From JBDTRY01 sp039931435 (GTDB lineage: Bacteria > Acidobacteriota > Thermoanaerobaculia > Gp7-AA8), in NCBI GenBank assembly GCA_039931435.1, contig JBDTRY010000060.1, forward strand, positions 1 through 17,185: DNA of 17,185 nt, given 5' to 3'. Every line of letters begins with the position of its first letter. Position 1 is the first letter of the stretch. Position numbers and translations under genes: made by a program. The notes beneath the pieces were generated by a model, which worked only from the letters and a program-made list of their open reading frames with translations, did not search any database and had not been told where the DNA came from. Positions 1-7,084 of this stretch are shown piece after piece.

Positions 1-51
1 CTGACCTCCACCGTGTCAAGGTGGCGCTCTAACCAGCTGAGCTAAGGGCCT
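1..51 (-). tRNA. tRNA-Val(GAC), 5' part, cut by window edge
   Basis: Read on the minus strand from 51, the sequence gives a 7-base acceptor strand AGGCCCT, U8-A9, D-stem GCTC/GAGC, anticodon stem CCACC/GGTGG and the seven-base loop TTGACAC, so the anticodon is GAC (valine). The variable loop AGGTC and the first bases of the T-stem follow, and then the window ends. The first base is A, which is unusual, but the other tRNA-Val in this window has a matching acceptor end (AGCGCCT then ACCA), so the A1-U72 pair is probably real. Confidence 0.95.
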
Positions 52-110
52 GCAAACCCTGGGGAACGTGCCTCGTCGGTCGTGACTCTTCTGAATCAGC
101 CTTCCCGCGC

Positions 111-116
111 ATTGTA
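111..116 (-). promoter_or_regulatory. Possible -10 box for tRNA-Val(GAC)
   Basis: On the minus strand the hexamer TACAAT stands about 60 bases upstream of the tRNA 5' end, in an otherwise GC-rich stretch. No convincing -35 hexamer lies 16-18 bases further upstream, so this is only a candidate. Confidence 0.2.
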
Positions 117-170
117 TTCCCGCAAAGGGACATGCACGCGGCCGCCGGGCACCGCCGGTCAAGGCAGAGG

Positions 171-405
171 CTATCAGAGACCCTTGAAGCCTCGCAGCCA
201 GGCTCGCAATCCGGCAGAACCCGGGAGAACCGGCAAATCCGACCTGCGGAACTTCCCCGATCCTGTCCAGCCGGCGCTCGAGATCGTTGAATCCCTTGTC
301 CCGCTGCATCACCGCCTCGGACCGCCTGCGTCCCCCGCCCCGCGCTTCCCCGAATGGTACTCCCCTGCAACCAGTTCGTGATCCAGCCATATTCGGGACA
401 ACATC
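171..405 (-). pseudogene. Decayed glycosyltransferase C-terminal fragment
   Basis: This stretch is a broken paralogue of the end of the glycosyltransferase at 14350-15693. Positions about 171-330 align base for base with 14350-14505, including the 16-base shared run beginning tcgcagccaggctcgc. The translation keeps SEAV.QRDK...DLERRLD.I in one frame, AGRI.R in a second, and GLRAWLRGFKGL followed by a stop in a third, so at least two indels break the frame. A second block at about 363-405 encodes WLDHELV and matches WVDHELV of the intact gene. The roughly 265 bases between these blocks in the intact gene, which encode most of its coiled coil, are missing here. The N-terminal catalytic part is absent. 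No function is expected. It lies directly upstream of tRNA-Val(GAC). Confidence 0.75.
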
Positions 406-725
406 CAGTTCCAGGGGCTCGCCGACCGTGACGGTCCCTGGGATCCAGGTTCGCCAGCTGAACGGCTCGCTCGACGTTCACCATCGCCGCCAAGTGAAGA
501 TGGAGCAGCAGGCAGAAGCAGAGGCGAACATGAACTCGCGTAGAGATCCGGCTGGCCGATGCGCAGCGGCATGTACGCGGCGGTGAGCCGGACTGCGATC
601 AGCGTGGCGAGGGCGGTTGACGTCGCGCGGGAAGAAAGGCTCACCATTCGCGGCGTGGACGAAGCGACAGGCGCGGAGGCGCAGCGAGACCGACGGCGAC
701 CGAGGACATGGATGTTAAGCCGCAT
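309..725 (-). CDS. Doubtful small frame downstream of fecR-like gene
   Basis: A strong ribosome binding site (AAGGAG, 732-737) stands 6 bases before an ATG at 725, 23 bases after the FecR-like stop, so translation of something in this operon is plausible. The open frame would give 138 residues rich in Arg and Ser, with no family I recognise. Third-position G/C is high for roughly the first 60 codons and then drops. A neighbouring frame beginning at an ATG near 535 takes over the coding-like pattern for about 17 codons. The last part of the frame runs through the decayed glycosyltransferase fragment (WLDHELV). I read it as the 5' remnant of a frameshifted or deleted third gene of the sigma/anti-sigma operon rather than an intact protein, but a real short gene is possible. 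Confidence 0.3.
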   Translation of the reverse strand: MRLNIHVLGRRRSRCASAPVASSTPRMVSLSSRATSTALATLIAVRLTAAYMPLRIGQPDLYASSCSPLLLPAAPSSLGGDGERRASRSAGEPGSQGPSRSASPWNWMLSRIWLDHELVAGEYHSGKRGAGDAGGPRR

Positions 726-731
726 CGGATT

Positions 732-737
732 CTCCTT
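732..737 (-). promoter_or_regulatory. Strong Shine-Dalgarno site before ATG 725
   Basis: AAGGAG on the minus strand with a 6-base spacer to an ATG. It is among the best ribosome binding sites in the window, yet the frame behind it is not recognisable. It is the main reason to suspect a lost or degraded third gene here. Confidence 0.6.
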
Positions 738-748
738 CGATGGTTCGT

Positions 749-1696
749 TCAGCGCAGTGGTGAGCGAACGCGGATGACCAGCTCTCCGCGGCCGGGCACG
801 GCCTCCAGTCCGGCAGTCGGAAGAATCGTTTCCACCGCCTCGAGCGGCTGGAAATCGTTCGCCGCGCCATGGAGCAGCGTCGTGTGCGCCGTGCGCTCGG
901 CAACTGCGTCGTGGTAGCGCACCGCGAGGCCGCTTTCGCGTGCGCACCAGTTGAGCAACGCGGCGACGGAGCGCCCTTCGATCGAAAATGGCGGCGCGAC
1001 GGCCGCGGTCCAGCTGGCGTGGTCCGGTGCGAGGGCTACTGTCTCCAGTGATCCGTCCGGCGCGATCGTCGATTCCTGCCCCGCAGACAGACGGAACTGA
1101 TGCGCCTGCGTCGCGATGTGCACGTTTCCCTCGCGAACGCGCACCAGCAGATGGTCGTCGAGGCGAATTTCGAAGCGCGTGCCGATGTCCCGCACGTTCC
1201 CCATCGGGGTGCGCACTTCCATCGGCGCTGAGTGCGCGCCGTTCGAATCGATGTAGATCGCTCCCCGCTCGAGCTCCACGAGACGCGACGAGACCAGGCG
1301 GATCGTCGTGTCGCTGTCGAGGCGCAGCGACGTGCCCTGGATCATTCGCAGTGCCGCGCGGCTTGCCGGAGCGGTATGAAGACGCACACCGGCGACGAGG
1401 CCCGGCTGCCGGAACGAGTCGTCGACCGGTCCGCGAACGATCTCCACGCGTCCCACCGGTACGGGCAACACGGGCGCCGGCGGCGTCCGCGACGCGAGTG
1501 GCAGGAGTACGAGAAGCAGTATGGCCGCGGCGGCGAGGGCGACGATCGTCATGCGGCGCGCAATTCGCCGGCGCACCAGCTGCCGCCAGACGGGATGCAC
1601 GGCCGCCTTGATGCGCGCTTCACCACCCGGCGGAAGCGCGGGGCCGGGATCGGCGCGTCGCAGGAGGCGCTCGATTCTTTCTTCGTCTGACGTCAC
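749..1696 (-). CDS. FecR-like transmembrane anti-sigma factor
   Basis: Inner-membrane anti-sigma factor or sensor that should hold the adjacent ECF sigma factor and receive a signal from an outer-membrane receptor. The 315-residue protein has a cytoplasmic N-terminus (1-48), one transmembrane helix (about 50-69, after an Arg-rich stop signal), a FecR domain (about 80-210; key stretch SAPMEVRTPMGNVRDIGTRFEI, abbreviated here as MEVRTP...DIGTRFE) and a C-terminal segment (about 237-312; SVAALLNWCARESG...ETILPTAGLE) resembling an STN/secretin-type short domain, as seen at the end of many FecR proteins. The start is GTG at 1696, overlapping the sigma-factor stop by 4 bases (GTGA), with GGAAGG just upstream, so the two are translationally coupled. 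The start is supported by this overlap. The ligand is unknown. Confidence 0.88.
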   Translation of the reverse strand: MTSDEERIERLLRRADPGPALPPGGEARIKAAVHPVWRQLVRRRIARRMTIVALAAAAILLLVLLPLASRTPPAPVLPVPVGRVEIVRGPVDDSFRQPGLVAGVRLHTAPASRAALRMIQGTSLRLDSDTTIRLVSSRLVELERGAIYIDSNGAHSAPMEVRTPMGNVRDIGTRFEIRLDDHLLVRVREGNVHIATQAHQFRLSAGQESTIAPDGSLETVALAPDHASWTAAVAPPFSIEGRSVAALLNWCARESGLAVRYHDAVAERTAHTTLLHGAANDFQPLEAVETILPTAGLEAVPGRGELVIRVRSPLR

Positions 1697-2259
1697 GACT
1701 TCCTTCCCTCCAGCTCAGTGAACGCGTCACGAAACGCCTGGCGCGCACGGGTCAACAGCGACTCGACTGCCTTCGAAGTCATGGCCAGCCGCGTGGCGAT
1801 CTCCTGCACCGACAAGCCGCAGAGATACTTCCATTCGAGCGCGTTGACATAGTGCCGCGGCAGATGATCGAGAGCCGTGCGCACTGCGCGGCCGAGCTCT
1901 TTGTGTTCGTAGTCGGTAGCAGGGTTTCCATCGAGCGCGGGGAGCGAATCGAGCGCGGCACGCACGGCCGGATCATCGTCCGCTATCTCGGGGCCCTCGC
2001 CCTTCCAGACGGCGGCGATCTCGAAGCGGCAGAACCCGCACATCCATGAAAAGAGCGACGCCTCGCCACGCCACGAATCGAGCCTCGGAACGACCTTCTG
2101 AAACGTGGTCTGCACGACGTCCAGGGCGCTTTCGGCTTTGCCGCCGAGACGGCGATGGGCGAAACGATAGAGGCGCGGGTAGTACTCGCTGACGAAGCGG
2201 TCGAACGCGGCTTCGTCGCCGCGCAGCAACCGTGTCACGAGCTCCCGGTCTTCGTTCAT
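1693..2259 (-). CDS. ECF (sigma-70 family) sigma factor
   Basis: RNA polymerase sigma factor, 188 residues, the usual ECF length. Region sigma2 lies at about 9-75 (FDRFVSEYYPRLYRFAHRRL, then DVVQTTFQKV and SLFSWMCGFCRFEI, which fits the region 2.4 -10 reader). Region sigma4 lies at about 118-180, with LPRHYVNALEWKYLCGLSVQEIA and the helix-turn-helix SKAVESLLTRARQAF. ATG 2259 is chosen because the homology begins there (MNEDRELVTRLL); the same frame stays open upstream into the receptor gene but loses similarity. It lies 46 bases after the receptor stop and overlaps the FecR-like gene by 4 bases. Known FecI-type factors are released by FecR and drive the receptor gene. Here the receptor comes first in the operon, so autoregulation of the whole unit is inferred. 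Confidence 0.93.
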   Translation of the reverse strand: MNEDRELVTRLLRGDEAAFDRFVSEYYPRLYRFAHRRLGGKAESALDVVQTTFQKVVPRLDSWRGEASLFSWMCGFCRFEIAAVWKGEGPEIADDDPAVRAALDSLPALDGNPATDYEHKELGRAVRTALDHLPRHYVNALEWKYLCGLSVQEIATRLAMTSKAVESLLTRARQAFRDAFTELEGRKS

Positions 2260-2305
2260 CTCATAGAGTAGGTGCGTGGCAGGCCGAAAATCCTTCGCTG
2301 GACAG

Positions 2306-4543
2306 TCAGAATTTCCAGCGCGCCGTGAGCGACGGAAAGATGGGAACGAGCGCCCGGTTGTCGCGCGCCACGCCGAGGGTCCCGTCGGTCTGCTCGATGG
2401 CGGAGAAGTCGCTGACGCAGCAGACGTTTTTGTGATTCGTGAGGTTGACGACGTCGAGGATAATCGCGAGCTCCCCGCGCGGCGTGCCGATCTCCTTCGA
2501 CAGGCGTGCATCGACTCGGAACCAGGGAGGCAGCCGCTCGCTGTTGCGCGGTCCCAGGACCAGCTCCACGCCATTCGTAGTGCGCACAGCGATCATCGGC
2601 GTCGTCGGCCAGCCCGTGTGATACGAGCCGGCCATGCTGGCGCTCAGGCCGTGCGAGACCTCGAAGCTCAGCGCACCGTTCGCGGCATTCGGCTGATCCC
2701 AGCTCCGCGAAACGTCCAGTCCGTTGATCGTGTCGGTGGCGCGGGAACGAGCGTAGCTGACCCACCACGCCACGCGCCCGCCGCCGTTTCCGACCAGCCG
2801 CAACTCAAGACCGCGGGCGCGGCTCCGCGACGGCGCCACCTCCACGCGATCCTCCTGCGCTTCGGGAAAGATATCGATCGGATTCAGCATGTTCTCGAAT
2901 CGCGGCCGCACGTGGCGCATCGGTTTGTCGAAAGCCTCCACGCGCAAGGCGAGGCCGGGGGTGAAGCGGTGCTCGAAGCTCACCGTCCGATGCTCGGCGA
3001 GCTCGGGCTCCGCCAACCGGGTCAGGCCGTCCTCGACCTGCAGCTCGTTGAGCCGCTGCGACTGGTAGTACCTTCCCCATCCCAGCCGCAGATCAGAATC
3101 GGGACGGAGCTGCCAGAGCACGTTCAGGCGCGGACTCAGTTGCGAGTCGGCGGCCATCGACTGGCGATCCCAGCGTATTCCGAGCTCGGCCACCGTCGCG
3201 CTCCCGAGGCGAATTCGGTCGGAGGCGTAGAGCGCCACCGATTGCTCGTGCGGGCGGATGTGCGTATCGACGGGAGGCGTCGCCCCGCCCGATCGCGTGT
3301 AGTCATATCTCGCATCAGAGCTCTTCGCATCGAAGCCGAAGCGGAACTGCTGACTATCCTGCAACGCCGCGCGCCAATCCTGTTTCAGCTCCACGAAATT
3401 GAATCCGCGGCTGTCACTGATACCAAGCGCGTCGCTGCCAGCGATGCTTCCGGTACGCTCGCGCCAGAGTCGTCCCACCGCCAGGATGCTGCGTACGGAG
3501 GTCGAATCGCTCCACGCCGTACGCATCGTCAACCACACATGCGCACTCGTCTCCTCGGCCACACTTTTAGCGGATTCGGCGGGCTTGTCGTTGCGGTATC
3601 CGAGATTGTCGTACGCACCCAGAAAGGTCAGTGAGGCGGTGGTGCGCGCGCCGACCCGATGCTCGAACTTTCCAAGCAGGTCGTATAAATCGGTACTGAT
3701 CTGCTGGGAAGGCTCGCGGTCGGCGTTCATCACGACGTCGGGATACAAACCGCGCGCGCTGAGAAGCCAGCTCGTGCCGTGATCGCGCGTCGTCCCGCTG
3801 GACGTAAAGCTGCCATTCAGCGTGCCGAGAGAGATCCTGGTCAGTTCGGGCGCGGCGGGCGACAGAAGGTTCATGGCGACCACCCCGCCCATCCGGTCGC
3901 CCCACTCCACGGGGAACGCGCCGGTCATCAGATCCACGCGGCCGATGGCCGTGGCGTCGAGCGAGGAGAAGACGTTGAAGAAGTCTTTCAGATGAAATGG
4001 CTCGCTCAACTCCAGACCATCGATAGCGATGATCGTTTCCTCCGGAGAACCTCCTCGAATGTTGACCGCCGCGGACGCTTCAGAGCTGGCGACGCCGGGG
4101 AGATGCTGCACCGCGCGGCCGGCGTCGTCCGAAGGATTCGGGATGCGGTTGATCTCTTCGCCCGGAAGGGAATCCTGCGACGACGGCGATTCGTTGAGGA
4201 TGCGCGTGTGGCTGGGCATCACCACGATCTCGTCGCGGAACTGCGGAATCGGCTCCAGGCGCGGCGGCGGCGGAGCCGGCCTGGTTCCTGCGACAACGAG
4301 CAGTTCGTGGTGCGGTCCGTCCGCGACGCGCAGTCCGTACGGCTCCAGAATCTCCTCGAGCTTGCCACGCGGAGTGGACGCTCGCGGCTCCGCCCGCACG
4401 CGCATCTCCGGCTTGACCAGGGCCGTGCTGTAGATAATGGTCAGTCCCTCGCGCTGCAGGAGCGAAATCGCCTCATCCAGCCTGATTCCGACGAGCGACT
4501 GCAGTGCCAAAGCGAGAGCGATCAGGGCTCGCGGGGCGATCAC
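2306..4543 (-). CDS. TonB-dependent receptor with STN signalling domain
   Basis: Outer-membrane receptor that imports a ligand with TonB energy and probably signals to FecR. Starting at GTG 4543 gives 745 residues: a hydrophobic signal segment (PRALIALALALQSLVG, 4-19), an STN domain (about 20-87; LDEAISLLQREGLTIIYSTA), a Pro-rich linker (89-100), a TonB-box-like DEIVVM (104-109), a plug (about 120-228; VNIRGG, IAIDGLEL, VDLMTGAFPVEWGDRMGG) and a barrel ending in SLTARWKF with the terminal Phe typical of BamA-inserted proteins. The frame stays open to an ATG at 4600, but that would put 19 polar residues before the signal peptide. GTG 4543 is preferred, with AGGGG 2 bases upstream. STN domains mark receptors that act through FecR/FecI, which agrees with the next two genes. 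The substrate cannot be read from sequence. Confidence 0.93.
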   Translation of the reverse strand: MIAPRALIALALALQSLVGIRLDEAISLLQREGLTIIYSTALVKPEMRVRAEPRASTPRGKLEEILEPYGLRVADGPHHELLVVAGTRPAPPPPRLEPIPQFRDEIVVMPSHTRILNESPSSQDSLPGEEINRIPNPSDDAGRAVQHLPGVASSEASAAVNIRGGSPEETIIAIDGLELSEPFHLKDFFNVFSSLDATAIGRVDLMTGAFPVEWGDRMGGVVAMNLLSPAAPELTRISLGTLNGSFTSSGTTRDHGTSWLLSARGLYPDVVMNADREPSQQISTDLYDLLGKFEHRVGARTTASLTFLGAYDNLGYRNDKPAESAKSVAEETSAHVWLTMRTAWSDSTSVRSILAVGRLWRERTGSIAGSDALGISDSRGFNFVELKQDWRAALQDSQQFRFGFDAKSSDARYDYTRSGGATPPVDTHIRPHEQSVALYASDRIRLGSATVAELGIRWDRQSMAADSQLSPRLNVLWQLRPDSDLRLGWGRYYQSQRLNELQVEDGLTRLAEPELAEHRTVSFEHRFTPGLALRVEAFDKPMRHVRPRFENMLNPIDIFPEAQEDRVEVAPSRSRARGLELRLVGNGGGRVAWWVSYARSRATDTINGLDVSRSWDQPNAANGALSFEVSHGLSASMAGSYHTGWPTTPMIAVRTTNGVELVLGPRNSERLPPWFRVDARLSKEIGTPRGELAIILDVVNLTNHKNVCCVSDFSAIEQTDGTLGVARDNRALVPIFPSLTARWKF

Positions 4544-4963
4544 GCCCCTACTATACGCCGCGCATAACTCCTGGCGCCCCGGCTCCCGTTCAGTCCGCAA
4601 CCAAACGCCTGAGCTTCATCGGCACCACGGACCGGTTGCCCGCAGAACCTCGTAACGGGCTGCAATCACCTGGCGATACGCTGTGGGATCGCCGCCCGCG
4701 CAGGGCGCTCCGATCTACGTCGAAGAGGTTCGTCAACACTTCCGGGCCGAGCGCATGCCACGATCGACGTTCATTCCGGCCGCTGCTTTCGTCGGAGTTG
4801 CCCGGGAAGGACCGGCGCGCCCGTGACGGCGCGGGCGGTCACATCTACAAGACCTCCGGCCAACTCCGTGCTCGACGCGTCGTGCCATCGGGCGATGCCG
4901 AAGGCCCCTCCCCGGTTCACAGCATGCCAGATGTACGGACCTTCGAACGACTGGCAGAGAACC
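4544..4963. other. 420-base gap between Omp85 gene and receptor
   Basis: Intergenic region between two minus-strand genes; it should carry the promoter of the receptor/sigma/anti-sigma operon and the end of the Omp85 transcript. Short open frames exist on both strands. One minus-strand frame overlapping the Omp85 stop (about 4771-4986) contains a segment like NRGGAFGIARW with high third-position G/C, but it has no recognisable start, ribosome site or family. I see no intrinsic terminator and no repeat. Confidence 0.5.
4550..4555 (-). promoter_or_regulatory. Possible -10 box for receptor operon
   Basis: The minus-strand hexamer TATAGT ends 6 bases before the GTG at 4543. If used, transcription would begin at or next to the start codon, giving a leaderless message. 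No good -35 (TTGACA-like) or ECF -35 (GGAAC-like) is visible at the right distance, so this is weak. Confidence 0.25.
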
Positions 4964-6541
4964 TCAGAACGCGTGCATCGTGGCAATCGAGAACGTACCT
5001 CCGCGCCGGTTCAGCGGGCCGGCGTCGAGAGCATAGGCATAGTCGATGCGGATGAGCGCGGACGCGTACCGGGCGATCGCGATCCGCACGCCGATCCCGA
5101 CGTCCGTCTTCATCTTCCCGGGAGAGATCGGGCTGTGGGAAGCGATGCCGGAGTCCGCAAACACCGCAACGCCCGGCGCGAACAACTGCAGAAGCTCGCG
5201 GCCCAGAAAGAGCCGATGCTCGGCGTTGATAATGATTCGACGGTCCCCCTCGAAAGAGAAGTCCGGATAGGCCCGAAGCCCGTTCTGACCGTCCGCCAGA
5301 AACTGAACGTCACGGTCGAGCTGCCAGCCGCGATCCATCCGGATGCGGGCCACGAACGCCTGCGGGTGTGCCGTGGAGAAGCGTGCGATAACGCGGCCAT
5401 CGAAAGAGATGACCGTATTGCGATTCCGCGGCGCGCGCGTCGTGGCGGAGAACTGGCCTATAGCGAATGACCTTTTGCCGAAGGCGTGACCGAGTCCCTC
5501 GCTCGCGCTGAAACGCCAGGTGACCGGCATGCCTGACCCCGCCGGAGAGACCGCGCCATGAACAGTCGTGTAGCGGCCGAGGTTGAAGTCCTGCTCGAGC
5601 AGATCGCGGTCGACATAGTCGATTTTCACGAACTTGAAATGAGTCGATTCGTAGCCGAAGTCGATGAATCGGAAGCGGCGGCTGAGGGGGATCACGTCCA
5701 GCGTACGGTCCGGCAAGGGAGAGAACGTATCGTCGAGCAGATCGACTCCGGCGACGATCTGCGACGATCCTTTCGAATCGTTCCGAAGGACGTGGGATCG
5801 CGACAATTCCAGCTCCCGATGCCGACGGCGGAAGCGGGCGGCGACCTCTCCCTCACTGAAAATCCGATCGTTGCGAAGCGAGTGCTCGTAGCGGAAACTG
5901 GCCGCCCACGGTGTGGCGTAGGAATACAGCGGGCGATCGAGCACGAGCCTCTCTTCATCTCCGTCCGAATTCTTCGAGTAGACCGCGTCCAGATTCCAAT
6001 AGGGTCCGAACAGCGCCGGGTGCAGAAACTCGAAGGCGCGGACGCTGCGTTCGACCCCATGATCGAGGTGCACCTGAAACTCGCTCCCGGTGCCGGCAAG
6101 GTCCTTCTGCGCAAAATCGATGTCGTAGGTGGCGATGCCGCCGTCATTCGAGTAGTCGCCGGTCACGCTACTCGTCCACTCGTCCTGGGTCGTCACGTTG
6201 ACGTCGACAACTCCGTCGTGCGGTGCAGACGGCGTGACCGAGACGCGCTTCAAAAAATCGAACAGCCGGAGATTGCGCTCGGTCTCCTCCAGCTGCGCGG
6301 CGTCATATGGATCGCCTTCGTGGAACAGCAGAAAGCGTCGCAGCAACGTGGCCTTCGTCTGCACATGCAGAATGTTCGCCGCGCGATAGAAACTCCCCCT
6401 CGCCGCCTCCTCGGAATCGAACAAAGGCATCGCGTCGATGGTGATGCGGCCGACGCGCAGGGGTTTCTCTTCCGCGGGAAGTGACGGCACGGCCAGCGTG
6501 ACGGCCAGAAGATGCAGCGCCAGGATATGCGGAATTCTCAT
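4964..6541 (-). CDS. Omp85/BamA-like outer-membrane barrel protein
   Basis: 525 residues with a signal peptide (1-23, ending LPA before EEKPLRV), a POTRA-like region (about 27-118; VGRITIDAMPLF..., LLFHEGDPYDAAQLEETERNLRLFDFLKRVSV and DGVVDVNVTTQDEW) and a barrel of alternating strands to the C-terminal Phe (SIATMHAF). The GDPYD...ETERNLR pattern followed by VDV.V is typical of POTRA domains. With room for only one or two POTRAs, it is much shorter than BamA (about 800 residues, five POTRAs), so it is more likely a TamA-like or surface-antigen (D15) family member used for a specialised secretion or lipid/protein insertion job. ATG 6541 is chosen for the signal peptide; AGGGG lies 11 bases upstream. 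It stands alone, with no lipoprotein or TamB partner visible. Confidence 0.85.
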   Translation of the reverse strand: MRIPHILALHLLAVTLAVPSLPAEEKPLRVGRITIDAMPLFDSEEAARGSFYRAANILHVQTKATLLRRFLLFHEGDPYDAAQLEETERNLRLFDFLKRVSVTPSAPHDGVVDVNVTTQDEWTSSVTGDYSNDGGIATYDIDFAQKDLAGTGSEFQVHLDHGVERSVRAFEFLHPALFGPYWNLDAVYSKNSDGDEERLVLDRPLYSYATPWAASFRYEHSLRNDRIFSEGEVAARFRRRHRELELSRSHVLRNDSKGSSQIVAGVDLLDDTFSPLPDRTLDVIPLSRRFRFIDFGYESTHFKFVKIDYVDRDLLEQDFNLGRYTTVHGAVSPAGSGMPVTWRFSASEGLGHAFGKRSFAIGQFSATTRAPRNRNTVISFDGRVIARFSTAHPQAFVARIRMDRGWQLDRDVQFLADGQNGLRAYPDFSFEGDRRIIINAEHRLFLGRELLQLFAPGVAVFADSGIASHSPISPGKMKTDVGIGVRIAIARYASALIRIDYAYALDAGPLNRRGGTFSIATMHAF

Positions 6542-7019
6542 GCCGGATACGACCCCTGCTACCGCGAATGTGGAGGGGAGAACGAACGGTGTCCGCCTTC
6601 ACTGGCGCGGCGTTCGTCAGGGGACGATACCTCGAGCTCCCGCGGTGCTGAAGCGAAGCCGCCGCTTCGTTCTCCTCCGGGCAACGAACTACCGGTTCCC
6701 GCGCGGCTTTCCCTCCTGTCTTCCGTGTTTTCGAATGACCGGTGGGTTGGCCAAAGAGGGCGTATCCGCCTCCGTGACGGCTGCAACGCGACGATCGTAC
6801 AGGAGGCCTGGGAGGAGCGCGGTTTGCCACCAGGAGTGGCGTGCGCACCGAGCTGGCCGTGCAGTACCGCCACCATTCCCGCCGGGCGGCGATGGGAAGC
6901 AGCATCGGTCTGCGGACATGACGCGCACCGGAGGGAGGTTCGTAGAAAATCCTGCTCATCAAACGATCGCGCGGTCGCAGCGCTGTATTCCATTGGACGG
7001 TAAGTGCCGGGCCTACGAG
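6542..7019. other. Divergent control region, no gene seen
   Basis: Between the minus-strand Omp85 gene and the plus-strand HAD gene. It must hold promoters for both directions. Open frames on both strands lack ribosome sites, known motifs and plausible composition. I see small hairpins (for example gccac/gtggc around 6829-6843) but no tRNA, riboswitch, CRISPR or clear sigma-70 promoter. The 20-base palindrome at its right edge is listed separately. Confidence 0.5.
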
Positions 7020-7039
7020 AAATCCTTCGCGAAGGATTT
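7020..7039. repeat. Perfect 20-base palindrome upstream of operon
   Basis: The sequence aaatccttcgcgaaggattt is identical to its own reverse complement and is followed by TT then CGAG. It lies 46-65 bases before the ATG of the HAD phosphatase. It could be an operator for a dimeric regulator, or a hairpin in the leader RNA (8-base stem, CGCG loop, short U-run) acting as an attenuator or terminator. Its half-site CGAAGGAT is also the core of the dispersed repeat at the right end of the window, so it may have come from two abutting repeat ends. Confidence 0.75.
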
Positions 7040-7084
7040 TTCGAGAATCGGACACTCACGGAAAGGAGACCAGCTGCGCCCACT

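Noticed and set aside
2276..3634. Long plus-strand open frame (about 450 codons) opposite the TonB receptor
   Set aside because: Arg/Ala/Gly-rich shadow of a recognisable receptor with plug and barrel motifs; no ribosome site or family.
4771..4986. Small minus-strand frame with NRGGAFG, slightly like the N-x-GAAF motif of signal peptidase II
   Set aside because: No membrane helices, no second catalytic Asp motif and no start site; a chance resemblance.
5558..6484. Plus-strand open frame of about 308 codons opposite the Omp85-like gene
   Set aside because: Antisense shadow in GC-rich DNA; the minus strand has the signal peptide, POTRA pattern and C-terminal Phe.
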